Shown here: positions 43,677-53,388 of the stretch, piece by piece
How positions within the stretch are numbered: position 1 is the first letter of the stretch
Layout: each line of letters begins with the position of its first letter
NCBI GenBank assembly: GCA_035319185.1
Contig: DATHDF010000074.1
Location: forward strand, 62,001 to 126,000
Direction: 5' to 3'
DNA from: Fen-1308 sp035319185
GTDB lineage: Bacteria; Nitrospirota; Thermodesulfovibrionia; Thermodesulfovibrionales; Dissulfurispiraceae
Length of the DNA stretch: 64,000 bases
Translations under genes and position numbers: made by a program
The notes under the pieces: generated by a model
What the model was told of the DNA's origin: nothing
Database searches by the model: none
What the model saw: the letters and a program-made list of their open reading frames with translations, nothing else

Positions 43677-45923
43677 TTAAGTAGTCAATCTCCTGTATAT
43701 CTCGGTTATACGGTCCGGAAGCTTTCTTACGTCGTCAATAAGGGTGTAGTTCGACTCTCCGTACATGTGAGGAAGATATGACCTTGCCTCCTTGTCAATG
43801 GTGACGCAGAAAGGATGTATACCCCTTTCCCTTGCCTCTATGAGGGCCTTCCTTGTATCCTCTATTGCATACTCTCCCTTGTAGGCGTCCCAGTCCTCAG
43901 GCTTGCCATCGCTCAGTATTACAAAGAGTCTCGTCCTTGCGTCGACCGATTGCAGTACACTGATCGAATGGCGGATAGCGGGCCCCATTCTTGTGTAATC
44001 CTTCGGCGATATGCCGGCTATACGGCTTTTCACTGCCTCGGAATAGATCTCGTCGAACCCCTTTACCCTGTAATAGTCGCACTTGGTCCTTGTCATGCCG
44101 GAAAAACCGTAAATGGCGTATCGATCTCCAAGAGCCTCAAGCGCCTCGCTCATCAACACGAGAGACTCTTTTTCAGCCTCGCTGACCCAGCCCTTCGTCG
44201 AGCCGCTCATGTCCAGAAGAAACAACACTGCTATGTTTCTCTCCTGGCGGTCAAGCCTGATAAACAGATCTTCGTCCGGTTGCAGCCCTGCAAGCCTGTC
44301 GCTAAAGGCCTCAACTGAAGCATCGATGTCTATGTCGTCGCCGTCCTTCTGACGGCGGAGGATTCTCGGCTCCCGTTTCAGCAGCTCGAATTTGTTGCGC
44401 AGCAGTCTCACATAGGGGCCGTAGCGTGCAATCGTCATATCGACAAAGGGTTCCTGGCCTGGATGCACATCATGCTCGTATAAATTGCACCACTGTTTGC
44501 GGTAGCCCGATCTCCTGAAATCCCACTCGTCATATGGTATGCCGCCCGTCCTGGTAGATGGGGCCTCCTCTTCCTCGGCGAGATCGGCAAGCGTCACAGG
44601 AGAGCCCGAACCGAGATCGCTTCCTTTAACAAGGATGCCGCCCGGAATGCCCTGACGTTCGTCTATGATCTCCCTGAGCTCACTGTCGAGCTCGATTATC
44701 CTTCCCTTGATAAGCAGGTATTTTTCTTCCGGCCTCAATTCCCTTTCCTGCAAAGACTTTGCGCCTTCCGGCCTTTTTCGGCTTTCAATTTCAGGTACCG
44801 TAAGGAGCTTATTGATCATTCCCTCATAGCTCTTCTTCTTTTCCGCATGCCTCGCCCTGATAAGACTGGAAACCTTGTCGGGCCTTATATTTCCGATAAA
44901 CCCAAGATCGCACGGCTCATACTTTTCTCCTTTGAGGCGAGTTTTTTCACAAATCCAGGCAATCAGTGCGAATGACGCCGCGGGTCCCTCCTCCTGTCTA
45001 AGCAGTTCTATCTTTTTAATTGCAGCGTCCCACCATCCCGGGTTCTTTCCCTTTATCCTCCCGACCAGATAATACTGAAAAAAAACCTCAACTGCGGCCG
45101 ATAACGGCGAAAGTGTATCAATGCTGGGTCTCTCGTCGAACATCCTCTTTCTAAGTGTGGCTGCATCCCTCATCAGCCCCGGCAATTCTTCAGTCAGAAA
45201 TCTCTCGGCCCTGATCGATTCGAAAATAGCGTATAAGTCCTGAGCCGCCTCACGTTCGGGAAACGCCCTGAAAATGGAATCGATGTCCGGATGATTTTTT
45301 TGTTTTCTGACAAAAGATCTGATTACATCTGTTTCCGGCATCAGGGATTTACAAACAATCCTAGACCATTGATGGACCGACATCAGCTTATAGACAAAAG
45401 CGTTCTCCTTCCTGCTGGAGTACAGATTGATCGCAGCCGGCAGGTAAATAACCTCTGTATCGGTATGGGCAGTCCTGCCCGGCGCTACCCTGAGCCCCAT
45501 GCCGGATATTCCCTGAATAAAGGCCTCGATTCTGGATAGGACCGAATGCAAACGCAGTCCGGCAGGGCTCTGAAATCTTCTTAACTTTTCTTCGTCGTCG
45601 GCGTCTGCAATGAATTTGATATAGGGACCGATTCCCTTCGCGTCAAGCAGATCGAACGCATTGGTCAGCCATTTCTCAGTGTCCCTCAGGGAAAGTACAT
45701 TCCTGGCTTTCCTTATACGTGCAAGGCTGCTGACAACAAACGCCGAGCTGGCATGAGAAAGCGAGAAGCAGAGTGCGAGTATCTTTTGCCGCAGCGTGTG
45801 ATCGAAGGACGCGATTCCGTCAAAGACCGTTTTAACCTCGTCGTCTTCCATGAAATCGAGCCTGAGATTTGCTTCGAGGTTCTCCCTGAGCTTTTCGATC
45901 TGCCTATTCGCTGCAGCGCACAT
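43677..45923 (-). CDS. VWA-domain protein, NorD/CbbO-like
   Basis: A 748-residue protein with a C-terminal von Willebrand A domain starting near residue 562; its MIDAS motif is LLDMSGSTKG (DxSxS), with RMGPAIRHS and ILSDGKP following. The N-terminal roughly 450 residues are helical and resemble the NorD/CbbO/CoxE accessory proteins. These work with a MoxR-type ATPase to activate or repair metalloenzymes such as nitric oxide reductase or Rubisco. The client here is unknown because neither enzyme is nearby. The start overlaps the stop of the ATPase gene. Confidence 0.88.
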   Translation of the reverse strand: MCAAANRQIEKLRENLEANLRLDFMEDDEVKTVFDGIASFDHTLRQKILALCFSLSHASSAFVVSSLARIRKARNVLSLRDTEKWLTNAFDLLDAKGIGPYIKFIADADDEEKLRRFQSPAGLRLHSVLSRIEAFIQGISGMGLRVAPGRTAHTDTEVIYLPAAINLYSSRKENAFVYKLMSVHQWSRIVCKSLMPETDVIRSFVRKQKNHPDIDSIFRAFPEREAAQDLYAIFESIRAERFLTEELPGLMRDAATLRKRMFDERPSIDTLSPLSAAVEVFFQYYLVGRIKGKNPGWWDAAIKKIELLRQEEGPAASFALIAWICEKTRLKGEKYEPCDLGFIGNIRPDKVSSLIRARHAEKKKSYEGMINKLLTVPEIESRKRPEGAKSLQERELRPEEKYLLIKGRIIELDSELREIIDERQGIPGGILVKGSDLGSGSPVTLADLAEEEEAPSTRTGGIPYDEWDFRRSGYRKQWCNLYEHDVHPGQEPFVDMTIARYGPYVRLLRNKFELLKREPRILRRQKDGDDIDIDASVEAFSDRLAGLQPDEDLFIRLDRQERNIAVLFLLDMSGSTKGWVSEAEKESLVLMSEALEALGDRYAIYGFSGMTRTKCDYYRVKGFDEIYSEAVKSRIAGISPKDYTRMGPAIRHSISVLQSVDARTRLFVILSDGKPEDWDAYKGEYAIEDTRKALIEARERGIHPFCVTIDKEARSYLPHMYGESNYTLIDDVRKLPDRITEIYRRLTT

Positions 45924-46735
45924 CAGAAGATCGAGCTTGCTATTTCCGAGAGGGCCGCCGACATCTCTGCATCATCTGTGAGCGGTGATGAAATGGCTAC
46001 GCGGCAGGCTTCCGAGAGGGCGATTCCGGATGCGATGAGCTGCGCTGCATGGATAAGGAGGCGGGTGCTCGAACCTTCCGCCAGACCTCGGTCCTTCAGG
46101 TTACGCGTCTTTTCGCCAAAGCTTACCAGTCTGTCCGCAATGTCCTTTCCCACTCCTGATTCATGCATGATTATCTCAGTCTCGAGGCCCCTGCTGGGAT
46201 ATCCGAATTCCAACGCCAAAAAACGCTGTCTGGTGCTCTGTTTCAGGTCCTTGAGAACGCTTTGGTATCCGGGATTGTATGACAGCGCCAATAAGAATTC
46301 CGGCGGCGCCTTCAGCACCTCTCCCCGTTTTTCAATTGGGAGTATACGTCGGTCATCGGCCAGAGGATGTATGACTACAGTTGTATCCTTTCTGGCTTCG
46401 ACTATTTCATCAAGATAGCAGAAACCGCCAGACTTTACGGCCCTCGCCAGAGGACCGTCCACCCAGATCGTCTCTCCGCCCTTCACCAGATAGCGGCCGA
46501 CAAGGTCCGACGCCGTAAGGTCGTCATGGCAGGAAACAGTAATGAGAGGCCTTTTATGCCGCCAGGCCATATATTGCATGAACCTGGTCTTTCCTGATCC
46601 GGTTGGACCCTTTAGCAGCACAGGGATGAGATTCTTGTAGGCAGCCGAAAACAACTCTATCTCATCACCGACGGGCCGGTAATAAGGCTCTTCTTCCACA
46701 ATGTACTGCTCTGTTCTCAGGGTGGTGGCTCTCAT
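45923..46735 (-). CDS. AAA+ ATPase, NorQ/CbbQ family
   Basis: A 270-residue MoxR-type ATPase. Walker A is GPTGSGKT (residues 43-50), Walker B is the GGFCYLDEIVEA segment, and LALSYNPGYQSVLKDLKQST is the sensor/second region of the CbbQ/NirQ/NorQ/GpvN family. The protein remodels a target together with the VWA partner encoded next. The two genes overlap at one base, which supports a complex. It starts 36 bases after the stop of the LuxR-type regulator gene on the same strand. Confidence 0.93.
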   Translation of the reverse strand: MRATTLRTEQYIVEEEPYYRPVGDEIELFSAAYKNLIPVLLKGPTGSGKTRFMQYMAWRHKRPLITVSCHDDLTASDLVGRYLVKGGETIWVDGPLARAVKSGGFCYLDEIVEARKDTTVVIHPLADDRRILPIEKRGEVLKAPPEFLLALSYNPGYQSVLKDLKQSTRQRFLALEFGYPSRGLETEIIMHESGVGKDIADRLVSFGEKTRNLKDRGLAEGSSTRLLIHAAQLIASGIALSEACRVAISSPLTDDAEMSAALSEIASSIF

Positions 46736-46770
46736 TTTTTCAATTCCATCATAAGCGGTCCTGGCAACCG

Positions 46771-47418
46771 TCAGAGCGAGGTCAGTCCTTCGCGGACAGC
46801 ATACTTGGTCAGCTCTGCAACATTATGGCGGTCAAGTTTTTTCATGATCTTGTGGCGGTGCACATCCACGGTCCTCTCGTGAAGCCCCAATATCACCGCG
46901 ATCTGGGCTGACGATTTACCCTCAGCCAGCAATTGCAGCACCTCACGTTCCCTTGACGAAAGCCTTCCCCGCTCCGCAGGGTCATTCACGTTCCCACCGA
47001 TATATTCGCTGATTATATTGCCCGCGATGTCGGAGCTGAAATATGCTTTACCCTGTGCCACTGAGCGAATAGCCGATAGCAGTTCATCGAACGAGCAGTC
47101 CTTCATCAGATATCCCGAAGCCCCAGCTTCTACCGCACCCGATACAAAGTGACTGTCTGCGTGCATCGATAAAATCAGCACTTTAGTGTCGCGGCTCTTC
47201 GTCGTTATCTGCCTCGTCGCCTCTATACCGTTCAGCTCCGGCATCGCGATGTCCATGATAACCACATCCGGCGAGAGCTCACGAGCCAGTTTGACCGCCA
47301 TCCTTCCGTTGTCTGCTGCTCCCACTACGGCTATATCAGTCTGCTGCTCCAGTAAAGACTTAAGCCCGTCTCTCATCACATGGTGGTCCTCGGTAAGAAG
47401 CACTCTGATTTTCATCAT
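46771..47418 (-). CDS. NarL/LuxR-family response regulator
   Basis: A 215-residue regulator. The receiver has the acidic pair (TEDHHV) and the phospho-Asp in VVIMDIAMPELNGIEA. The C-terminal LuxR helix-turn-helix is REREVLQLLAEGKSSAQIA with LGLHERTVDVHRHKI. It is 6 bases downstream of the cognate kinase. It probably controls the neighbouring AAA+/VWA genes or the divergent PPDK-like gene; which one is not visible. Confidence 0.94.
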   Translation of the reverse strand: MMKIRVLLTEDHHVMRDGLKSLLEQQTDIAVVGAADNGRMAVKLARELSPDVVIMDIAMPELNGIEATRQITTKSRDTKVLILSMHADSHFVSGAVEAGASGYLMKDCSFDELLSAIRSVAQGKAYFSSDIAGNIISEYIGGNVNDPAERGRLSSREREVLQLLAEGKSSAQIAVILGLHERTVDVHRHKIMKKLDRHNVAELTKYAVREGLTSL

Positions 47419-47424
47419 ATCCTC

Positions 47425-48498
47425 CTATTCTTCCAGGGGAGCATAAATGGTGATACGCGACCCTTTGCCGGAGGTGGAGTCGATATGCATCTCCCCGCGG
47501 AAATGGCCCAGACGTTCGCGGATATTAAACAGACCGAAACATTCTTTCCTGCCAACATCATAAGACGCTTCAGAAGCATCGAAGCCCTTCCCGTTGTCTT
47601 CAACCGTAATCACAATCCTGGCCGCCTCCCTGACAATGGATATGGAGCCGGCATCTGCCTGAGAATGCTTCACTATGTTGATGAGCAGCTCCCTGACGGC
47701 ATGGTACAGAAACACCCTCAGGTCGCCGTCAAGGCTTTTCTCGCTGTCATCGTGGTAAAAAGTAAGGGCTATACCATGCCTCTGACTCATCTCACGGGAC
47801 AGCGTCTCAAGGGCCGGCTCAAGCCCGAAGTCGTAGAGCACCGGCGGACTGATCTCGAATATAAGGGTCCTAAGGTCCTTCACGCTCTTTCTGATATGTT
47901 CGTGTATCTCGACCATTGCATTGTCGGTCTCGGCATCCCTTTTAGACTTCATTATAGTCTCAATCTTGAATTTCGAAAACACCAGGGTCTGCACAATGGA
48001 ATCATGGAGTTCAGCGGCAATGCGCCTGCGTTCGCGCTCCTCGGCTAACGATAATTCCGACGCAAGCTGACGGAGCTTCTCCGCAAGCTTACGATAACCG
48101 TCCTCGCTCAGCCGGAGCGCTTCTTCCACTTTCATACGTTCAGCTATCTCGTTCTTAAGCTCATAATTGGCCTTTAGAAATTCGGCTGTTCTTTCGGCGA
48201 CCTTCTGCTCCAGTCCTTCGTGTGCGACGCGAAGATATTCGTTTGCGATGATAAGCTTTCCTGAGCTGAGTTCATAAGCCCGCTCCATCATCTTCTTGTC
48301 GGCATCGAACTGCCAGAACAGCCTGTTGATATCCCCGACAAATTTCATCAGCGGACCCGGCACCAGGTCCAGACTTCTGAAATTATCATCTATACAGCTT
48401 TTGAAAGCAGGGTGGATGATCTCGGCCATCATTTCATTCTGCAGATCATCCCTAAGCCTACCGTAAAATATATTGTCATTGGCGCTGAAATCGGTCAT
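47425..48498 (-). CDS. sensor histidine kinase, NarX/DegS-type
   Basis: A 357-residue soluble kinase. The N-terminal roughly 110 residues are a globular helical sensor (FKSCIDDNFRSLDLVPGPL and the GDINRLFWQFDADKK segment) with a following coiled coil. HisKA_3 has the phospho-His in RRRIAAELHDSIVQTL, and the HATPase has DNGKGFDAS and FGLFNIRERLGH. No membrane helix is present, so it senses a cytosolic signal. The frame opens at 48537 with TTG; the ATG at 48498 has AAGGA 7 bases upstream and is used. The N-terminal sensor is not a family I can name; a globin-like fold is possible. Confidence 0.88.
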   Translation of the reverse strand: MTDFSANDNIFYGRLRDDLQNEMMAEIIHPAFKSCIDDNFRSLDLVPGPLMKFVGDINRLFWQFDADKKMMERAYELSSGKLIIANEYLRVAHEGLEQKVAERTAEFLKANYELKNEIAERMKVEEALRLSEDGYRKLAEKLRQLASELSLAEERERRRIAAELHDSIVQTLVFSKFKIETIMKSKRDAETDNAMVEIHEHIRKSVKDLRTLIFEISPPVLYDFGLEPALETLSREMSQRHGIALTFYHDDSEKSLDGDLRVFLYHAVRELLINIVKHSQADAGSISIVREAARIVITVEDNGKGFDASEASYDVGRKECFGLFNIRERLGHFRGEMHIDSTSGKGSRITIYAPLEE

Positions 48499-48694
48499 GA
48501 CCGTCCTTTTCTGCCCATACTTTTTATATTTAAGCAATGCCTTTCCAACAGCTAAAGTATACCGCTTGATGCCGGATGTTTCAATAATTTTCCACTCATT
48601 CCTGGCTGATTAAAATATATTGGTATAATTGATTTGATACGCACAGCGCAGAGCTTGCTTTGAAAAGAAGCCTCTTTGTGTCTGAACCGGCCCA

Positions 48695-51600
48695 ATGACT
48701 GAAATAAAGGAAATCTGCAGACTCGATTATCTGTACGGCACCCTGGCTACTGCCTATAAAGGCATTGTCACATCACTGGCGGCCAAGTCCTTCTGCATGC
48801 TTCAGCAGGGGACATCCATCACGATCACGGGGACTATACTGGCTATGCCCGAAGGCGATTACGAGTCACGCCTGATACGGGAAGGCAATGAGCTTGCCAG
48901 ATGCGCGATTAAGGACGGTTTCTTTCAATTCACTGTCAATGAGTCTCTTATTAAGGAAGACAGGAACCTGCAAATCGATATCATCCAGAAAGGCAGGCAC
49001 GTCGGGTCTTTTCTGCTGAAGCGCGAGAAGCCGGATGAATTTTATACGTCGGCCATCGAACTTGCCGACGAGCTGAAGAACTTCGAGCCGCATAGTCTTG
49101 TTGCCAGGATTCAGGATAGGCCAGGGCTGCTAAAAAAGGCTGAAGGGATTATCTCCATCATTATCTCCCCCAAGAGAGACTGGCGAAAACTTTCAGAAGA
49201 GATAAACAGCTTTGCGGGTGATCTTTTTTGGGCTGACGGCGATGCGTTTGGTGAATGGTATCCGGTACTGACCAAATGGTCGGCTAGAGCGTCCACCATA
49301 TATCCGAAGCCGGATTCCGGCAGGACTGTGGTGAATTTTTTCAGACTCGCCGAGTTGCCTCTTGAGAATATTGCTGACCTGAAGGCCAGGCCGCTGCTCA
49401 TTGCATGGCTAGATGCCCTTCAGTCTGCCGGCGTAGATCTGTCTTTCAATCCGCGGCAGTTTGCAAATATTGCAGACAAAATAAACAGGCGTTTTCCTGA
49501 AATCGACATCAAGACGGTAATGCTGCTTCTGCTGAAGGCGCTCAGAGAGCGCCTTGCAAATGCCCCTGTCATCGGAGCCGATGTCCCGGAAGATGTGCGC
49601 AAGGTAATAACATCTTCAGTTGCCGCCTCTATCGAGAGATATTCAGACGGCAACAGGGCCGTCAGCGAAGCACGCCTTGATGAAGCCGAGTCTTCGATTG
49701 CACAGCGTAGATTTAGTGATGCCCTCCGAAGTATTGATGATATTATTGCGGTAATCCCCGATGATTCGGAGCTGGTCGAACTTCTCTTTGCGGCGGCAAA
49801 GCACTATGCCGCCGCTGAATCGACTTTCCTGGCTGCAGATATTTTCAGAATCATTCTTCGAACCTTCCCAAGGCTATCTACAGACGCATCGAGAGCGGCC
49901 CTACTCAACTCGGCGCAATTGATAAACATATTCATTGAGCGAAATATGCTTGACGCATGCGCAGCTGTTATGGCCGAGGTCGATAAAACCTCAGAGGACT
50001 TCAGGGAGGGATTATTGCTCAGGCCTGATGTTGCAGTTTCCATAATACGATCTGGCGATGTACGGCTTATAGGCCAGTACGAGGCATGTATAATAAAGTT
50101 GAGCGTACCGCCGCCTCGCGTATCAGGCTTTTCGAGCGACACATGGGCGGAGATAGCTGACCCCAGGCATATCGATCGTCTCTCCAGACTGCTCGCAATC
50201 CTGGGTGCAGGTGGGGGCGGATTCCAAGCGCTATTGGTCAGCCTGCTTTGCAATCTTTATGTCAGCGGCGTATTCATCCAGGACGACATACTATTTCAAC
50301 GCAACATATCGGCATATCTGAATTCCGGCGCGCCGACCGATGACTTTCTGGTCAACTATATCCTGCTGAAAAAATTGCCTGTCTATTTCAATGAAGTGGG
50401 TGCTGCAAACGTGATACGCGACGATACGACCGAAATCGACTCATGGGCGAATGACATGACACTCTATTTTCTGAGGAAACAGGTGCATGTAAATTCCAGC
50501 AACTACAACGTCGGTCTCGTGGAGGCAATCATCAACGCATGGGTGCATAACGACCGCAGCTTTCTGCTGGGTGCGGTGCCGGATGATGTGTATGAAAAAG
50601 CGGATGCCGGTCTTATCCACCAATACTCACAGGCGATAAAACCGCTTTTCGATGCATTAAATATACTAGCCGAAGACAGTCTTCATCTTGACAGGCTGCT
50701 GCTCATTCCTTTCGGCGACATCGAGCGGACACTGTCGGACATAAGCAGCACTGATAAGAAACTATCCGGCGAAACAGCCCGCAAAATTTTGCTTATATGC
50801 CGGATATATCGCGAGATAGCGAAGAAATATGCGCTGTCTGGCGGGGCTTCAGCGGAACCCAATGCTATTGAGAGACTTGCCCTCGATATGGACAGGATAT
50901 GGCCCCTCAGGAAAGTCCTTTTGTCACCCGATAGAACTATGCCGGAAGAAAGTCTCTATTTCAAGAGGCACATAGCCTTCGGCATTCCTTCGGTGCTCGG
51001 CACATATCACGAGGCCAAGTTCGATGCATTCTCTGAAATGTTGAGAACAGAAAACAGGATGACTATCGCTTTTGAAGAACTTATCTCGGAGACAGGGGGA
51101 CCTCAAACCGGTCTTGACGAAAAAGAATTTAACAGATGCCTGCAGTGCCTGCATGTAATGAACGAGTTATGTCGGTCGCACGGAATGGATAACTTTCAGA
51201 TTACCGAAGCCTTGTTGATTATCAGAACAAACCGTCTGCATATGACACAGTTCATCGATATTCTGCGAGTTATACAGAAAGAAATAACCTGGATGGTCGA
51301 TTCTCTGACACGCAGAATCCATTCGCCTTTGAGAAATTTCATCATGTCGTGCCCAAAAGAAGATTTAGCCGGATACCTGAAAACGGCAGGCACTGCTAAT
51401 GCAGATTATGCTGATAAGGTTTCCGACGTCATTATCCGCGGCATGATAAGCAGCATTGCAGGATTTACCGAGATGGACCGCCTTCTTGAGACAATAATAA
51501 AGCGATGCTATTTCGGTCTTGACAGGGAAGGCGACTCGTTGCTGAATCCCCACGCCGGGGAAGTTATCAGTCCGGCTGCATTCTTTGATCTCCAGGCACT

Positions 51601-53083
51601 CAGCAACAAAGACGCCATGCAACTGGCGCCCGCAATCGGAGGCAAGGCCAAGAACCTGGTTTATCTGTTGAATGGAAAACTGCGCGTCCCGCATGCCGTC
51701 GTTTTGCCGGCGCAAAATACATTTGATTACAAGGAATATACTGAAAGTCGTGTATTCGCCGACTCTATCACTGAGGCGGTACGGAACATAGAAGCATCTA
51801 CAGGACTCAGATACGGAGATCCGCAGCGCCCGCTTTTTCTGTCGGTTCGCAGCGGGTCGTACATATCGATGCCGGGGATACTGTCATCGATTCTTTACTG
51901 CGGAATTAACTCAACAACCCTCGATGGTTTTGCCTCCTACACAGGCGATTTACTGCTCGCGCTGGATTCATACAGGAGGTTCATCTACCACTATGCCACA
52001 GTCGTGTTCGGTATGGAAGAAACAATCTTCAGCCGTATCAACGCGGATATGCTCGCTCAGCGGCCAGCTGCCACAATGAGCGATCTGTCTTCCGAGGACA
52101 TGTCCCGGATAGTGACATCATACATGAAAGAGCTTACCGCTGGAGGCTTGACACTGCCGGAGGACGTATATGAGCAGCTCAGGGAGGCGGCGAAAGCGGT
52201 ATACAAGTCCTGGTACGGGAAAAAAGCTTTACAATTTAGAGTTGCAATGCAGATGTCTGAGCACTGGGGCACGGCAGTCATGATCATGCAGATGGTGTCC
52301 GGCAACCGCAAAGGATCCGGCGCATCGGTTTTTTTTACACGCATGCCGTCATCCATGGACAAGGGGGTTTATGGCGACACCAGAGAGTCGGCCACCGGCG
52401 ATGACCTTGTTCACGGCGGGCTCATCAGTCGTCCCCTGTCGAAAGCCCAGGCGCCCGATGGTCGGCAAAGCCTTGAGGAAACTGATCCGGAGCTATACGC
52501 CATGCATCTGAATCTGGCGGACAGGATAGAAAGCTCGATGGGCGGGTTGCCTCAGGAAGTCGAGGCCACCTATGTAACAGATGCAGACGGAAACAGGATG
52601 ATTTACACCCTGCAAACACGCCGCCTGGAATTCCACCGCGGTTTCATAAAGCATTTTCAGGACATTTGCAGGATGGATGCAGGCATAATAGGACGCGGCG
52701 TGGGGGTACATGGCGGTGCCTTGAGCGGCATCGGGACATTTTCATCAACGCCGGAACAGGTGGGCAGAATCCGGAAAGAGACGGGACTTCCTATCATCCT
52801 CCTGAGAAGGACATCGAGCACTGATGATGTTTCTCTGATGCCTCACATCGACGGTATAATTACCTCCACCGGGGGCGCCACATCGCACGCAGCTATCCTG
52901 GCGGGGAAATTCGGCCTGAGCGCTGTTGTCGGATGCACGGACATGGAAATAATGGTCAACGAAAACGGACAGCAATTTGCGCAGATCGGCAGCTATACTG
53001 TCTCAGAGCAAAGCCCGCTGAGCCTTGACGGATCAACGGGCCTTATCTATTCGGGGGTCTGCAGTTTCACATCAGAAACCTGA
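48695..53083 (+). CDS. giant PEP/pyruvate-dikinase-like protein lacking the PEP barrel
   Basis: A 1462-residue protein with a PPDK-like C-terminal third. GGKAKNLVYLLNG (from residue 982) and RSGSYISMPGILSS (Arg1052) are ATP-grasp motifs, and GGATSHAAILAG (His1398) is the phosphohistidine swivelling domain. The chain ends shortly after the His domain, so the TIM-barrel domain of PPDK or PEP synthase is missing. The first roughly 960 residues contain no domain I recognise and are mostly helical. It is divergent from the kinase gene, and no strong Shine-Dalgarno is seen. A phosphotransferase or phospho-relay role is inferred. Confidence 0.75.
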   Translation: MTEIKEICRLDYLYGTLATAYKGIVTSLAAKSFCMLQQGTSITITGTILAMPEGDYESRLIREGNELARCAIKDGFFQFTVNESLIKEDRNLQIDIIQKGRHVGSFLLKREKPDEFYTSAIELADELKNFEPHSLVARIQDRPGLLKKAEGIISIIISPKRDWRKLSEEINSFAGDLFWADGDAFGEWYPVLTKWSARASTIYPKPDSGRTVVNFFRLAELPLENIADLKARPLLIAWLDALQSAGVDLSFNPRQFANIADKINRRFPEIDIKTVMLLLLKALRERLANAPVIGADVPEDVRKVITSSVAASIERYSDGNRAVSEARLDEAESSIAQRRFSDALRSIDDIIAVIPDDSELVELLFAAAKHYAAAESTFLAADIFRIILRTFPRLSTDASRAALLNSAQLINIFIERNMLDACAAVMAEVDKTSEDFREGLLLRPDVAVSIIRSGDVRLIGQYEACIIKLSVPPPRVSGFSSDTWAEIADPRHIDRLSRLLAILGAGGGGFQALLVSLLCNLYVSGVFIQDDILFQRNISAYLNSGAPTDDFLVNYILLKKLPVYFNEVGAANVIRDDTTEIDSWANDMTLYFLRKQVHVNSSNYNVGLVEAIINAWVHNDRSFLLGAVPDDVYEKADAGLIHQYSQAIKPLFDALNILAEDSLHLDRLLLIPFGDIERTLSDISSTDKKLSGETARKILLICRIYREIAKKYALSGGASAEPNAIERLALDMDRIWPLRKVLLSPDRTMPEESLYFKRHIAFGIPSVLGTYHEAKFDAFSEMLRTENRMTIAFEELISETGGPQTGLDEKEFNRCLQCLHVMNELCRSHGMDNFQITEALLIIRTNRLHMTQFIDILRVIQKEITWMVDSLTRRIHSPLRNFIMSCPKEDLAGYLKTAGTANADYADKVSDVIIRGMISSIAGFTEMDRLLETIIKRCYFGLDREGDSLLNPHAGEVISPAAFFDLQALSNKDAMQLAPAIGGKAKNLVYLLNGKLRVPHAVVLPAQNTFDYKEYTESRVFADSITEAVRNIEASTGLRYGDPQRPLFLSVRSGSYISMPGILSSILYCGINSTTLDGFASYTGDLLLALDSYRRFIYHYATVVFGMEETIFSRINADMLAQRPAATMSDLSSEDMSRIVTSYMKELTAGGLTLPEDVYEQLREAAKAVYKSWYGKKALQFRVAMQMSEHWGTAVMIMQMVSGNRKGSGASVFFTRMPSSMDKGVYGDTRESATGDDLVHGGLISRPLSKAQAPDGRQSLEETDPELYAMHLNLADRIESSMGGLPQEVEATYVTDADGNRMIYTLQTRRLEFHRGFIKHFQDICRMDAGIIGRGVGVHGGALSGIGTFSSTPEQVGRIRKETGLPIILLRRTSSTDDVSLMPHIDGIITSTGGATSHAAILAGKFGLSAVVGCTDMEIMVNENGQQFAQIGSYTVSEQSPLSLDGSTGLIYSGVCSFTSET

Positions 53084-53103
53084 TACAGCCTGCAGATTTA
53101 GTT

Positions 53104-53388
53104 TCAGATGATCTTAGCGACCTTCTTGAGCGCGGTTTCGTCTTCAGCCAGACGTTCTACGACATGATAGTTGGCGAATGTTATTGCCCTGGCCCTGCAG
53201 AAATCCCAGCAGGTCATGCATTCAATACAGTTCTCGATGCATTTTATCTCAGGGGGCTCGCCTTTTTGCTTTGCCGGCACAATTACCGGATGAGGATTGT
53301 TTTCGCCGGACTGAGGGCAGACTAATATGCATTCGTTGCAGCTGACGCAACGGTCCCTGTCGTGAATTATTGCGAGGTCTTTCTTCAT
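53104..53388 (-). CDS. two-cluster ferredoxin-like protein
   Basis: A 94-residue Fe-S protein with two Cys motifs, CVSCNECILVCP and CIECMTCWDFC, separated by about 30 residues and carrying an insert between. It probably binds two [4Fe-4S] clusters and takes electrons from the hydrogenase. A GTG nine bases earlier (53397) is possible, but the ATG at 53388 has GGAG at 8 bases and overlaps the large subunit stop (ATGA), so I use it. Confidence 0.88.
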   Translation of the reverse strand: MKKDLAIIHDRDRCVSCNECILVCPQSGENNPHPVIVPAKQKGEPPEIKCIENCIECMTCWDFCRARAITFANYHVVERLAEDETALKKVAKII

